Assembly (NCBI GenBank): GCA_017410245.1
Contig: JAFQRE010000034.1
Coordinates: 53,848 to 117,847 of the forward strand
Source of the DNA: Bacteroidaceae bacterium
GTDB taxonomy: Bacteria; Bacteroidota; Bacteroidia; Bacteroidales; Barnesiellaceae_A
Reading direction: 5' to 3'
DNA length: 64,000 bases
Made by a program: the position numbers and the translations under genes. Positions 52,298-63,500 of this stretch are shown piece after piece; the stretch's first letter is position 1, and each line of letters opens with the position of its first letter. The notes under the pieces were generated by a model. The model saw only the letters and a program-made list of their open reading frames with translations, searched no databases and had not been told where the DNA came from.

Positions 52298-53365
52298 ATG
52301 AAAGAAGAGAACAAGATATTGACACATCGCCTGGTGCAATGGTATGCCTCTCATGCACGCGACTTGCCATGGCGACACACCAACGATGCCTATCATATAT
52401 GGGTATCGGAAATCATCTTACAACAGACTCGTGTAGCGCAAGGATACGACTATTATCTCCGTTTCATCGAAAGATTTCCCCATGTCACAGCCCTTGCCCA
52501 AGCCGATGAAGATGAGGTACTAAAGTATTGGCAGGGATTGGGATATTATAGCCGCGCTCGCAATATGCATGCTGCTGCACGCGACATTGTGCAACGCTTC
52601 AATTGCGCCTTTCCATCGAGTTTTCAAGAGATACGTTCGCTCAAAGGCATTGGCGAATACACAGCCGCAGCCATCGCATCAATAGCCTTCAACCTACCCT
52701 ATGCAGTTGTCGATGGAAACGTATATAGAGTGCTATCACGCCTCTTCGACATAGATATTCCTATAGACACTACTGCTGGTAAAAAGTACTATAGCGAGTT
52801 GGCACAAACCCTTCTCGACCACATACACCCCGGGCTCTACAACCAAGCCATCATGGAATTTGGAGCTTTGCAATGCACACCTACCGGCTACGACTGTACT
52901 ACCTGTCCATTACAAGATATTTGTGCAGCCTACGCCTCGGGCAACGTGAACAGCCGTCCTGTAAAGAGTGGTAAAGTATCGGTGAAATCGCGATATTTCC
53001 ATTACTTTGTCATCAAATGCAATGGCCATACATGGTTGCAAAAAAGAACGGGCAAAGACATCTGGCGCAACCTATATGAGTTTCCTCTCGTTGAGACTGA
53101 TGCACCCCTCGATTTCATCGAACTAAAAGCGACCGAAGCATATCAAAAATTATTCGATGAATGCGAGCAAATGACCATTGTTGGCACCCCTTATAGTTGT
53201 CGCCACGTGCTCACACATCGCATCATACATGCCACATTCTATACCATCGAGGTAACTACCCCTCCGGCGGCTCTCGCTCACCTCTCCCCCATTGCATGGC
53301 ATGATATTGAGCAATATGCCATATCGCGTCTCACCGAACTCTATTTACAGCACAACAAGAGGTAA
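52298..53365 (+). CDS. mutY: A/G-specific adenine glycosylase MutY
   Basis: A 355-residue base-excision repair enzyme that removes adenine opposite 8-oxoguanine. HhH-GPD motifs are visible: VSEIILQQTRV (catalytic Glu), SLKGIGEYTAAAIASIAF (helix-hairpin-helix) and AVVDGNVYRVLSRLF (catalytic Asp). The 4Fe-4S cluster cysteines follow in C-x6-C-x2-C-x5-C (CTPTGYDCTTCPLQDIC), and a C-terminal NUDIX-like domain is present. The ATG at 52298 is chosen to match the promoter; longer frames are ruled out. Confidence 0.97.
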   Translation: MKEENKILTHRLVQWYASHARDLPWRHTNDAYHIWVSEIILQQTRVAQGYDYYLRFIERFPHVTALAQADEDEVLKYWQGLGYYSRARNMHAAARDIVQRFNCAFPSSFQEIRSLKGIGEYTAAAIASIAFNLPYAVVDGNVYRVLSRLFDIDIPIDTTAGKKYYSELAQTLLDHIHPGLYNQAIMEFGALQCTPTGYDCTTCPLQDICAAYASGNVNSRPVKSGKVSVKSRYFHYFVIKCNGHTWLQKRTGKDIWRNLYEFPLVETDAPLDFIELKATEAYQKLFDECEQMTIVGTPYSCRHVLTHRIIHATFYTIEVTTPPAALAHLSPIAWHDIEQYAISRLTELYLQHNKR

Positions 53366-53457
53366 ATACAAGAGCCTAAGATTATAAATGAGATTATGTA
53401 GCAATCAATATTTACAAGATTATTCTAATAATGCGTACACCCTTTCATTTTTTATTG

Positions 53458-53465
53458 TATCTTTG
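53458..53465 (+). promoter_or_regulatory. -7 element of phoH-like operon promoter
   Basis: TATCTTTG, about 89 bases before the ATG at 53554; no matching -33 element. Confidence 0.45.
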
Positions 53466-53553
53466 TACATCTAATATGTGATTATATATCACCCCTACTA
53501 TACGTATAGAGTGATACAAAAACACCTCAATATAAAGCAGACAGATACAATAG

Positions 53554-54561
53554 ATGATAGAGCGCGTAATTCTTCTTGAAGGAGTTGATCCGGTACTCTT
53601 TTATGGAGTAAATAACTGCAACATACAGTGTGTAAAGAATTTGTTCCCCAAGTTGCGACTTGTGGCACGTGGCAATGTGATGAAAGTGATGGGCGACGAA
53701 TTGGAAACAGCCCTCTTTGAAGAGAAAATTCAACAGTTGATGACATACTGCGAGGAGCACAACTCGCTCAACGAGGAGGTAATTGTGTCTATCATCAAGG
53801 GCGAGAAGCCCATTACAATAAAACGCGATGACGACCTCATCATATATGGCGTAAATGGCAAGCCCATATCGGCCCGCTCGGTCAATCAGCAGAAACTCGT
53901 TAAATCATTTGAGGAGAATGACCTCGTCTTTGCACTTGGCCCTGCCGGTTCGGGCAAAACTTATGTAGCCATAGCCCTTGCTGTCAAGGCTTTGAAAAAC
54001 AAGGAAGTAAAACGTATAATCCTGAGCCGACCGGCTGTAGAGGCCGGCGAGAAGTTGGGATTTCTACCGGGCGACATGAAAGACAAGATAGACCCCTACT
54101 TACAACCCCTATATGACGCCCTGCAAGATATGGTACCCCCTCTCAAACTTAAAGAGTTTATGGAGACCAATATCATACAGATAGCACCCTTGGCATTCAT
54201 GCGCGGACGCACACTGAGCGATGCTGTTATCATACTCGATGAGGCTCAAAATACTACCACCCACCAGATGAAGATGTTCCTCACCCGCCTGGGTATGAAC
54301 GCCAAGATGATAGTTACCGGTGACATGACACAGATAGACCTTCCTGCACAACAAACATCGGGCTTGGTACAGGCCGTACGCATATTGTCGCGTGTGAAGG
54401 GCGTGGGTCGCATAGAGTTTAACAAGAAAGACATCGTACGACACAAGCTGGTACAACGCATTGTAGAGGCATACGAGCATCATGATGAACAGATGAAACA
54501 AGAACGCGCCGAGCGCAAGATGGCTCAACAAAGCACAACAACCGACAAACGTGAACAATAA
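53554..54561 (+). CDS. PhoH-like ATPase (YbeZ/PhoL type)
   Basis: A 335-residue cytoplasmic RNA-associated ATPase. The N-terminal PhoH-L domain is followed by the P-loop domain with Walker [10 protein letters not shown] (near residue 130) and Walker [11 protein letters not shown] (near 228), plus the family's conserved [17 protein letters not shown] segment. PhoH-like proteins act in RNA metabolism and ribosome maturation with YbeY; YbeY is not visible here. First gene of an operon with purC and ubiE. Confidence 0.95.
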   Translation: MIERVILLEGVDPVLFYGVNNCNIQCVKNLFPKLRLVARGNVMKVMGDELETALFEEKIQQLMTYCEEHNSLNEEVIVSIIKGEKPITIKRDDDLIIYGVNGKPISARSVNQQKLVKSFEENDLVFALGPAGSGKTYVAIALAVKALKNKEVKRIILSRPAVEAGEKLGFLPGDMKDKIDPYLQPLYDALQDMVPPLKLKEFMETNIIQIAPLAFMRGRTLSDAVIILDEAQNTTTHQMKMFLTRLGMNAKMIVTGDMTQIDLPAQQTSGLVQAVRILSRVKGVGRIEFNKKDIVRHKLVQRIVEAYEHHDEQMKQERAERKMAQQSTTTDKREQ

Positions 54562-54593
54562 AAGATAGTAATAACCCCAAAATATTTGAACCA

Positions 54594-55541
54594 ATGAGCA
54601 ACGCATTAGTAAAAACAGATTTCAATTTTCCCGGACAGAAAAGTGTATATCATGGTAAAGTTCGCGACGTGTATAACATCGATGACGAACTATTGGTAAT
54701 GGTAGCCAGCGACCGTATATCGGCATTTGACGTTATACTGCCCGAAGGCATTCCTTACAAGGGTCAGGTACTAAATCAAATCGCGGCTAAATTTCTTGAT
54801 GCAACCAGCGACATAGTGCCCAACTGGAAAATGGCAACCCCCGACCCCATGGTGACTGTAGGTGTGCGTTGCGAGCCTTTCAAGGTTGAGATGGTGGTAC
54901 GTGGCTATCTCACCGGACACGCATGGCGTGAATATAAAGAGGGCAAACGCACCATTTGTGGCGAGCCTATGCCCGAGGGTATGCGCGAGAACGAGAAGTT
55001 CCCCCAACCCATCATCACACCCACTACCAAAGCCGATGAAGGCCATGACGAAGATATATCGAAGGCCGAGATTATAGCACGCGGTATAGTGTCGAAAGAG
55101 GACTACGAGCAACTTGAGCAATATACTCTTGCCCTATATCAACGTGGCTGTGAGATAGCCGCCGAGAAGGGTCTGATACTTGTTGATACCAAGTATGAGT
55201 TTGGTAAAAAAGATGGCAAAATAATCCTCATCGATGAGATACACACCCCCGACTCATCACGCTACTTCTATGCCGATGGATATGAGGAGCGATTGGCCAA
55301 AGGCGAAGACCAACGTCAGCTCTCTAAGGAGTTTGTACGCCAATGGCTCATTGCCAACGGTTTCCAAGGCAAAGAGGGCGAGACTGTTCCCGAAATGACT
55401 CCTGCCTATTGCGATAGCGTGACCGACCGCTATGTTGAGTTGTACGAAAACATCGTGGGCGAGAAGTTTGTAAAAGCCGAAGTTGCCGACATAGCAGCTC
55501 GCATAGAGAAGAACGTAACCGAATATCTCAGAAACCGCTAA
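54594..55541 (+). CDS. purC: SAICAR synthase PurC
   Basis: A 315-residue enzyme of purine synthesis that joins CAIR and aspartate. Family landmarks are [34 protein letters not shown] at the start, [14 protein letters not shown] and [11 protein letters not shown] and [13 protein letters not shown]. The longer length, about 315 instead of 240, is that of the eukaryote-type/Bacteroidota form. Lies 33 bases downstream of the phoH-like gene. Confidence 0.97.
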   Translation: MSNALVKTDFNFPGQKSVYHGKVRDVYNIDDELLVMVASDRISAFDVILPEGIPYKGQVLNQIAAKFLDATSDIVPNWKMATPDPMVTVGVRCEPFKVEMVVRGYLTGHAWREYKEGKRTICGEPMPEGMRENEKFPQPIITPTTKADEGHDEDISKAEIIARGIVSKEDYEQLEQYTLALYQRGCEIAAEKGLILVDTKYEFGKKDGKIILIDEIHTPDSSRYFYADGYEERLAKGEDQRQLSKEFVRQWLIANGFQGKEGETVPEMTPAYCDSVTDRYVELYENIVGEKFVKAEVADIAARIEKNVTEYLRNR

Positions 55542-55551
55542 TAGAATATAG

Positions 55552-56283
55552 ATGAAAGCCGAGGAGGTAAAGCCCTACGACCAAGATGCTGCCAAAACGG
55601 GCCAAGTGCGAGAGATGTTCAATTCTATCGCACCGGCATACGATGTGATGAACCGCATGATGACTATGGGTATCGACACGATATGGCGACGCAAGGCAGT
55701 AGATATGTTGCGCGATTACAAACCGCGTCGCATACTCGATGTTGCAACCGGCACAGGCGATTTGGCGTTTCTTATCGACCAACGCCTCAAGCCCGACACA
55801 CTCTTGGGTATAGACCTCTCGGAAGGTATGCTATCGGTAGCTCGCGAGAAAGCAGCAGAGCGAGGTGTGGCCGACAGAGTATCGTTTGCCATCGAAGATT
55901 GCCTCTCGCTCTCGCTCCCCGACAACAGCTACGATGCCATAACCGTAGCCTACGGAGTACGCAACTTCGAAAATCTCAAGCAGGGTTTTGCCGAGATGTA
56001 TCGTGTACTATCGCCCGGAGGTGTGCTGTGCGTCATAGAGTTATCTACACCCGAGCACTTTCCTTTCAGGCAGTTATATAAGTTCTACACCTACACCATC
56101 ATACCGTTGGTAGGACGCATCATATCGCGCGACAAGCAAGCCTACAGCTACCTACCCCGCTCGGTAGCCGCCGTAGCGCAAGGCGAAGAGATGCTCGATA
56201 TATTCCGCTCGGTAGGATTTAAGAATTGCCGTTTGCGCCGTCTCACATTTGGTGCATGCACCATTTATATGGGCGAAAAATAA
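55552..56283 (+). CDS. ubiE: demethylmenaquinone methyltransferase UbiE/MenG
   Basis: A 243-residue class I SAM-dependent methyltransferase that makes menaquinone from demethylmenaquinone. The SAM motif LDVATGTGDLAFL lies near residues 60-75 and the family signature YDVMNRMMTMGIDTIWRRKAV is at the start; post-motif segments AYGVRNFENLKQG and SYLPRSVAAV match UbiE. Bacteroidota use menaquinone, so the role is probably menaquinone methylation. Last gene of the operon before a terminator. Confidence 0.95.
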   Translation: MKAEEVKPYDQDAAKTGQVREMFNSIAPAYDVMNRMMTMGIDTIWRRKAVDMLRDYKPRRILDVATGTGDLAFLIDQRLKPDTLLGIDLSEGMLSVAREKAAERGVADRVSFAIEDCLSLSLPDNSYDAITVAYGVRNFENLKQGFAEMYRVLSPGGVLCVIELSTPEHFPFRQLYKFYTYTIIPLVGRIISRDKQAYSYLPRSVAAVAQGEEMLDIFRSVGFKNCRLRRLTFGACTIYMGEK

Positions 56284-56291
56284 AACACAAC

Positions 56292-56325
56292 AAGAAGGGG
56301 TAATGCAAAAACATTACCCCTTCTT
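56292..56325. terminator. bidirectional terminator
   Basis: AAGAAGGGGTAATG pairs with CATTACCCCTTCTT around a 6-base loop; followed by CTTTATAG on the plus strand and TTGTTG on the minus strand. Between convergent ubiE and the next gene. Confidence 0.8.
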
Positions 56326-56363
56326 CTTTATAGTATAGCCTCCAATATCATGGTTGGCCGAGG

Positions 56364-58286
56364 TCAATCGCCCCAATATCTTCCATAGTACTTATTGACA
56401 TACTCGGTCAGCGCCTTTCTATCGCCATTGACATATCGACGCAGATAGGGATTATAAAGGTCGGCATTGTAACGCGAGGAGTGATGTCCGGGGCCCGATT
56501 TGGTGCGATTTACGGTGCGACGACCCACCTCTTCCTCATACAATACTTCGCTTGTACCTGTATTGATGAGCTGTCTTTTGGTTATCTCGGTCTCTTTCCA
56601 GCTATCGGTACTCTTGGTATCGCTCGTGTAGATAATGGGGCCGGGCACCTCTTCCGAATCATAAGAGGTATATTTCCACACATGACCACAATGAGGGCAC
56701 TTGAGAGTCTTTATCACAGGCCACGATAGCCTTACCGTAGATAAGAAATTGCGGGCAACTCCACTATAAGAGCGCTTCACGCCATCTATATAATCGGTAC
56801 CCGACGAGGTATCTACAACGATACCCGTATTGAGTGTGAGCGAAGGGTATGAGGTAGATATGCGGCCTTCCTCTCGGTGCAAGACAATAGGATTGTTGAG
56901 CCACGCACGACACTTGCTACAACGATTTTCGTCAATCTCTTCGCTTAACATTCCGGCAAAGAAAATGTCGAAACCTACCAACATTATACCCGCAAACAGG
57001 GCTATGATGATATAAAATCTCGATATATACAAGATAGCCAGTATTGCTACGGGCAGGTTGAGTACAATGGCAATAATCTTGAGGGTGCGATTGGAGAATG
57101 GCAAGCAATACCTTACGATTAATGTTATGATGATAGACCATACAAGCGTAACGCCAAACAGTATGCCTATAATAGCCCAACGATTGAATATACCAAACTC
57201 ATATTCAAACAGATACATCAGCTTTATCCAATATTTATCAATCCCGGCAGGCTCGGTATAGAGTTCGTCATGCACTTCTCTATCGGCTCTATATGCCGGC
57301 TTGCCATGGCGCTTCGATGCAGCTATATTATCGGCAATACCGGGCACAACCTCGGCCATAGGGCGCGATGGGAGATAAAGGTGTGTATAGGTCTCATCGT
57401 AATTATAGTCTAACGGCGATTTTTCCATATACACAGCTATCTGATTCTTATCGTAGTAAATCACCAATCCCGCATCATCGCGTTTCTTGCTATCGGGTAT
57501 GTCCCACGCAACGTTGGTGTGGCATGAGAATGTGTAGCCATTGTACTGGCTAACACTATATCCTACATAGAAATATGGCTCGCCAAGAACCGACTCGATA
57601 TATGACCGTGAGTAGCCAATGAGATGTGTCGGCAACTCATCATCTTTCAATTTGAAAGGCAGTGCCGCAAGCTCATACTCTCCTTCGATATCGGGGTGAT
57701 TGGCAAAGAAGCGGTCGAAGATGGCCGGGCCGTCCCACTTTATAAATCGTGCCTTCAAATCACCACCCATAGTACTTATCTCATCGTGTGTGATTGTAAA
57801 GCGCTTGCCACTCTCGTGCTTGAAAACATAGTGTTGCGGACGCACACTGAAGGTCTGGTCAAGTTTCTTCATATACTCCCACTTTCCTATGCTCTCTAAT
57901 ACATACTCTCCTGCCGGGTACACCCTTTGACTGTTAAATTCATTGGTGCTATAGTCTATATCGGCTTCGTTACTAAATGCAACCTCGGGAAAGGCAACAG
58001 CTACAGTGGGTATGTAGCCTACACTGCCATCGGGCAACTCTACCCTCACTACTGCGTCATAGTCGTAGCCTATCACATCTACTTCCAATCCCTTGGGCAG
58101 GCTATAGGTTGGCCAGTCTGCAGTGAGTTTTTCTACCGTATTGTATTTGGTATTCTCATTATACAACTTATCTATAGGTGCAAAGGGGGTATTGTCGATG
58201 AGTATAAGCATCTTTTCTTGCGAATAGATAAAATTATGACTCATGCTCAACAAAAGGATAAGTAACGATAGCAGATGTTTTTTCAT
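56364..58286 (-). CDS. large membrane protein with SH3-like and zinc-ribbon segments
   Basis: A 640-residue protein, not recognised as a family. A signal peptide (residues 1-22) is followed by an exported part that includes an SH3-like segment (VDVIGYDYDAVVRVELPDGSVGYIP, about 68-92). Two to three membrane segments lie at about 365-450. The C-terminal part holds two CxxC pairs, CSKC near 462 and CPHCGH near 540, suggesting a split zinc ribbon. The final 80 residues are Tyr/Arg/Asn-rich. It may sense the envelope outside and bind metal inside. Monocistronic as far as visible. Confidence 0.7.
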   Translation of the reverse strand: MKKHLLSLLILLLSMSHNFIYSQEKMLILIDNTPFAPIDKLYNENTKYNTVEKLTADWPTYSLPKGLEVDVIGYDYDAVVRVELPDGSVGYIPTVAVAFPEVAFSNEADIDYSTNEFNSQRVYPAGEYVLESIGKWEYMKKLDQTFSVRPQHYVFKHESGKRFTITHDEISTMGGDLKARFIKWDGPAIFDRFFANHPDIEGEYELAALPFKLKDDELPTHLIGYSRSYIESVLGEPYFYVGYSVSQYNGYTFSCHTNVAWDIPDSKKRDDAGLVIYYDKNQIAVYMEKSPLDYNYDETYTHLYLPSRPMAEVVPGIADNIAASKRHGKPAYRADREVHDELYTEPAGIDKYWIKLMYLFEYEFGIFNRWAIIGILFGVTLVWSIIITLIVRYCLPFSNRTLKIIAIVLNLPVAILAILYISRFYIIIALFAGIMLVGFDIFFAGMLSEEIDENRCSKCRAWLNNPIVLHREEGRISTSYPSLTLNTGIVVDTSSGTDYIDGVKRSYSGVARNFLSTVRLSWPVIKTLKCPHCGHVWKYTSYDSEEVPGPIIYTSDTKSTDSWKETEITKRQLINTGTSEVLYEEEVGRRTVNRTKSGPGHHSSRYNADLYNPYLRRYVNGDRKALTEYVNKYYGRYWGD

Positions 58287-58390
58287 AAGTATTGGTATGA
58301 TAAAATGATATAACTAACGCAAAGTAAACAATTTTATTTTTACTTTAACACAAAAACGAGAAAAAAAGTATCACAACAGGTCTGTCAAAA

Positions 58391-58425
58391 TATATCGAGG
58401 CAAGTCTGAGACCTGCCTCGATATA
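58391..58425 (-). terminator. rho-independent terminator of GH2 gene
   Basis: TATATCGAGGCA pairs with TGCCTCGATATA around an 11-base loop; on the minus strand it is followed by TTTTGA. Confidence 0.8.
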
Positions 58426-58445
58426 TAGCTGCCATGAATGGGCGT

Positions 58446-60260
58446 TTACTTATCCAAGCTGTTGCATATGCGTTGGTTTATCTCTCTTATGCGAGCTTCG
58501 TCCATCTTCACCACCTTGCGGTCGTAGGTCATGATACCATTCACCTCTACTTCCACATCGGTTGTCTGCGTATAGATGGCAGCGGTGAAGCCTCGTTGAA
58601 TATATTGGAGCAACATCTCGCCATACTTGACATACTCGTCGGTAACAGCCTGCGAAGAGTTATATTGTATATATCCCCAGTTGCGGTCGGGCTCCCACAA
58701 GTGGCCTTCCAAGGCATATCCTATGCCGCCATATTCGCCCAACACATTGGCACGTGTAGCATCATACAGATACATCTCGGGAGCCGGGTAGTTGTGAAGG
58801 TCTAACACGTCGCCACAGGGGAAGAAGTTACCACCACTGGCCGAATTGACCATGCGCGAGGGATCGTAATTTTTGGTCCACTCGGTTATCTCTACAGTCT
58901 TGAATTGTCCCCAAGCCTCGTTGAAAGGCACCCATACGGCTATACAAGGATAGGAGTACAGATAATCGATAATCTCGCGCCACTCTTTGCGGAAGTTGGC
59001 CTCCGATGCTGCCGAACGCTCATTCTCACTACCTACAAAGTATTGACGGTTTTGCCAAGGATTGCAACTATCGCCACTGGGCATATCTTGCCACACTATC
59101 ATACCCACCTTGTCGCAATGGGCATACCACAAAGCAGGCTCTACCTTGACGTGCTTGCGTATCATATTGAAGCCCCACTCCTTGGTCTTGTCGATGTCGT
59201 ATATAAGAGCCTCGTACGAGGGTGCTGTATAGAGTCCATCGGGCCACCAACCTTGGTCGAGCGTGCCAAACTGGAACAAATCTTTGTTGTTGAGTTGCAT
59301 GCGCACTATACCATCGGCATCGCGACGTGTCGAAAACTTGCGCATGGCTGCATAGCTATCTACCTTATCGAGTTGCTGTCCGTTGCTCTTTATGGCCACT
59401 TCTATATCATACAAGAAGGGTGCATCGGGGCACCATCGCTTCACATCTTGAGGCATCAATACCTCTACTGCAACATCGTTGATACTCGATGCTTGGGCTA
59501 CCAGCTTACCACCATCATACACCTTCACTTCGGCAACAATATTGGCAGCTGTGCCGGAGTGTGCAACGCCTACCGATAGTATATTGCGGTCGATGTCGGG
59601 CAATATGCGCACATCGGTTATGTGCGTAGCAGGTACAGGCTCCAACCACACCGTTTGCCATATACCACTCACAGGTGTGTACCATATACCACCGGGATTG
59701 CTCACTTGCTTGCCACGCGGTTGGTAGCCTTTGTCGGTAGTATCTTTCACGCGCACCACAAGGTTGTTCTCGCCCTTTTTCAACGCAGCAGTGATATCAA
59801 ATGCAAAGGGGGTATAGCCTCCGGTATGTGTACCCACTTTCACACCATTTACCCACACATCGGCCTGCCAATCGACAGCTCCGAAGTGCAACAATACATT
59901 ATTCTTACGCCACGAGGCAGGAATCGTAAACGTGCGTTGATACCACAAGGCCTCATGCTCCGACAGGCGACGCTCTACACCCGACAACTGCGACTCCACA
60001 GCAAAAGGCACCAAGATATTGCCCTCATATTCGTTAGGGGCAGCACAGTTTTGAGCAGTTATGGCATAGTTCCACTCGCCATTGAGGTTAAGCCACTCGC
60101 CACGCTCCATATTGGGACGAGGATACTCATTCCATACATTCTCTTTATCAATACTCTCGCCCCACAAAGTCATGAGGCTATGCGATGACTCCTGAGCCAT
60201 TGCTACAGTGAAACTCAACAGAAGAGCAGAAATAATGCAAGTAAGTTGTCGTGTGTTCAT
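58446..60260 (-). CDS. glycoside hydrolase family 2 protein
   Basis: A 604-residue exported enzyme with a signal peptide (residues 1-22). The three GH2 domains are clear: sugar-binding jelly roll (about 45-200, with PFAVESQLSGV and WYQRTFTIP), an Ig-like domain and the TIM barrel. Catalytic acid/base Glu is in WVPFNEAWGQF (about residue 435-445) and the nucleophile Glu in VLGEYGGIGY (about 520-530). Beta-galactosidase or beta-glucuronidase activity is possible; substrate not fixed. It lacks a T9SS sorting region. Confidence 0.9.
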   Translation of the reverse strand: MNTRQLTCIISALLLSFTVAMAQESSHSLMTLWGESIDKENVWNEYPRPNMERGEWLNLNGEWNYAITAQNCAAPNEYEGNILVPFAVESQLSGVERRLSEHEALWYQRTFTIPASWRKNNVLLHFGAVDWQADVWVNGVKVGTHTGGYTPFAFDITAALKKGENNLVVRVKDTTDKGYQPRGKQVSNPGGIWYTPVSGIWQTVWLEPVPATHITDVRILPDIDRNILSVGVAHSGTAANIVAEVKVYDGGKLVAQASSINDVAVEVLMPQDVKRWCPDAPFLYDIEVAIKSNGQQLDKVDSYAAMRKFSTRRDADGIVRMQLNNKDLFQFGTLDQGWWPDGLYTAPSYEALIYDIDKTKEWGFNMIRKHVKVEPALWYAHCDKVGMIVWQDMPSGDSCNPWQNRQYFVGSENERSAASEANFRKEWREIIDYLYSYPCIAVWVPFNEAWGQFKTVEITEWTKNYDPSRMVNSASGGNFFPCGDVLDLHNYPAPEMYLYDATRANVLGEYGGIGYALEGHLWEPDRNWGYIQYNSSQAVTDEYVKYGEMLLQYIQRGFTAAIYTQTTDVEVEVNGIMTYDRKVVKMDEARIREINQRICNSLDK

Positions 60261-60295
60261 ATTAGATTAAATAATGTGTTTGTACGATTTCAAGA

Positions 60296-60303
60296 CAAAG
60301 ATA
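60296..60303 (-). promoter_or_regulatory. -7 element of GH2 gene promoter
   Basis: Reads TATCTTTG on the minus strand, about 36 bases upstream of the ATG at 60260. No good -33. Confidence 0.5.
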
Positions 60304-60452
60304 ATATAGTTGCCACATATTGTAGTAAAACAAATGCAACTATTTCTTATACATTTGTACATAAAGATAGCATGTATCTACACAAAAAAGCAATCCCGGC
60401 TTATCAAAGGATAGGAAAAGTGAATAAGCGTCAGCTTATTATTTAGAGTGTT

Positions 60453-60495
60453 AAACACGCAAATAGGCTACCCGAGGCAGCCTATTTGCGTGTTT
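60453..60495 (-). terminator. terminator-like hairpin after M64 gene
   Basis: AAACACGCAAATAGGCT pairs with AGCCTATTTGCGTGTTT over 17 bases around a 9-base loop. Lies just past the M64 stop codon at 60504. Confidence 0.8.
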
Positions 60496-60503
60496 ATATA
60501 TTT

Positions 60504-63500
60504 TTATTTCTCTTTGGGTTTGGCATCGCGCCACGAGCCTTTTATCACCACAGGAGGTGCTGTGTGCTTGAAGTTGGCCGGTGCGCGGTAAGGTGCACGC
60601 GACATTTCGGCTTCGGTCTTGCGATTGCGAGCGTCCCACTCCACAAACTCTTCGTAGTCATATTGCCAACTATTGCCATAGGCCAACTTGTGTATGCGGT
60701 AGTAAATCGCCTCGCGCGATGGGGCGTTAAAGCCACCGGTGTTGTAGCGCATAATAGAGTTCTCGGTGGGTCGCCACACACCACTCCTGTAGGTCAATCC
60801 ACCCTCATATGCACCCAAGCCATCGTATTGGTAGCGACTATCATTCAAGAAATGGCTCCAACGTATTTGCGACAGGTCGTTGGTAAAATCGACATTCTTC
60901 CACCAGCCAGCTATCTTTTGATATAACGCATAATGCTCAACTAAAGATAATGGAATATAACCATCATATGCATACTCATCAGCAAGTTTGGCAAAACCAT
61001 GACCGCACGCCTCGTGGTGGAGCAGTTGGGCAAAGGTTGTTTCATCGCCACCACGTGGGAAATATGCCACCGATACACCATTGCCATACCCTGCATTATT
61101 GTCGGGATAATACATATAGCAAGTTCCTGCATACGCATCGGAGTTCATGGCTACGATTAGCAATGCTTCGTTCATTTCGTTCTCCGAAATGGCATTCAGT
61201 GCATAGTTGAACACCGCATTATCGTTTCCACCAACCAAAGTGCCATCGCCGAAGTATCCAGCGAGGGCAGTATTACCATACTCATACCCCTCGGTTGCCG
61301 ATACCACATTTACATATTGCACATTAAAGTAGTCTCTAAATGACTTGTAAGGCTCTTCGGTAAAGATGTTATTGTAGATATACTCCATATCGGTGCGATA
61401 AGTACCATCGGCTATCTGACGGTCGCTATAAGCATCTCCCATCAACACTATATCAATACCATTACCCTTGGTGGCTGTTTGCAAAGTAGTTACAACACCA
61501 TCTTGAGAATAGTCGGTGGAGATGTAGTAATCAGGCTTAGGTAAATCAGTATATTTATAGCCCACAAAGTATTTTCTATACAAAGACCAACCAGCGCTAT
61601 TTTGATACAATGCAAGAGATTGTTCCGGTACATAAAATTTTAGATTTGGAAATTCCGACATTTGGTAATCAGAATACAAAGGAGGAACCAAAGCCCTACA
61701 ATATATTGATTCCAATTTACTGCTATGAATGAAAGCATTATAACCACTTATGTCTTTTAATCCTGCTGATAAAGTTATGGTTTGTAAGTTTGGACATTCT
61801 GAAAACGCATAACCTTCAATGTGAGTGATTTGGTCTCCCATTGTTATAGTTTCTATTTCAGGGCTCCCTGTAAAAGCGCAATATCCAATACTTGTAATAT
61901 CATCAGGTATAGTGTAATTGACTACACCCTTTGTTATAACGAGTTTCCTAAACTGTGTATCAAAAACAATTGCCTTGTGGTCATCTGATACGCATTCTCC
62001 ATATAGAGCCTCAAGATTATTGCAATGATTAAATGCAGATGCTCCAACTTCAGCAATTGAAGATGGTAGTGTGACTGTTTTTAGATTGGGCATCTTATCA
62101 AACGCATAGTTTTCAATACCAGTTATTCCTTCAGGAATAGAATAATCAGTTATATCATATCCGACAAAACGATTAATCCATTTTCCATTCTTCTCAGGTT
62201 CTCCCCAGAAAGACGTTTGTTCAAATATCAAGCATAAATGATCTGAAGTGTGAAATTTTTCATTACCATAGAACCCTTTAATACCTGAACAAGAACGGAA
62301 GGCATATGAGTCAAGGGATTCAAGAGTAGAAGGAAGAATTATTTCGCAGTCTAAATGTGTATCCACAAAACAGTCTCTCATTATTGTCTTAAGTCCCTCA
62401 TTGAAAGTAATCTTTCGTAATTCTGGACACCAAGCAAAAGCATACAAACCAAGAATCTCCACATTGTTAGGAAGAGTATATTCTGTAATTCCAGCGGGTG
62501 CAAAGGCTGCCATATAGTTTTTAACAGGAATTTGTGCGCTGCCACAATTTGGCATAAAACCATCTTCAATGATAACACATCTTCCGTCTTCTGATATGTG
62601 ATAGCCTGTAAAAGATTCTAATTTATGATTATTTAAGCCGCAATGTTCAACACACTTTAAGTTTTTAGGAATACGTAATGTGGTTAAATCTGTATCTTGT
62701 ATTGCTCCCGCTCCAAGATATTCTATGCAATCAGGCAAATATAGTTCTATCAAATCAAGAGCTACAGAATTTCCCAAAGCAAAGTCGTTAATCCTTGTTA
62801 TAGGCTCATCACATCGGATAATACCTAAACCTTTTTCGTATGTATGAGAAACAATAGAGGTGTTAAAAGGCTCGTGACCATAAGTATCTTTATAACCATA
62901 TATATATATCATTTCCCCATCTGTTGTCCTATACCAAATCTCATTGTCGGGCACAGCATTAGGGTCAATATTAACGCCCAAGTCTCCATCTTGTTCTACT
63001 TGGTATTCTACACACAATCGGCCATCGGGGGATTGTACTGTTACAGTTGCGCTACGGTAATAACCTTCGTTTGGTTCCAATTTCAATGTAATAGCTTGTC
63101 GAGTCATGGCACGTGTCGCGGGTACTACCGATATCCACTCTTGTGCTTCTTCGGGTATAGAGGCCTCGCACTTCACATTGGTAAGGAATTCCAACACCAC
63201 TTCGCCTCCCTCGGCAGGCGCTATTTTAGTGGCATTCTCCTCTACTACCAAGCCGGCCTCCTCAAATGCAATACTGCGCATAATAACCTTATCGCCATTC
63301 GATACAAAGACTATTACTTTGCTATACTCGTCAATAGCACTTCCGGTGCTTACTTGCAGAGTACCGGTCTTTCCACTATTGTCGGCAGGGATAACTTTGG
63401 CCTTGATATCGGCCGACGATGTTACTTCGACAGTTACTTTATCGGTCATGCTCGATACGCTGTAGCCTATGCTACGAGTCGATTTTGCCGACATAACTAC

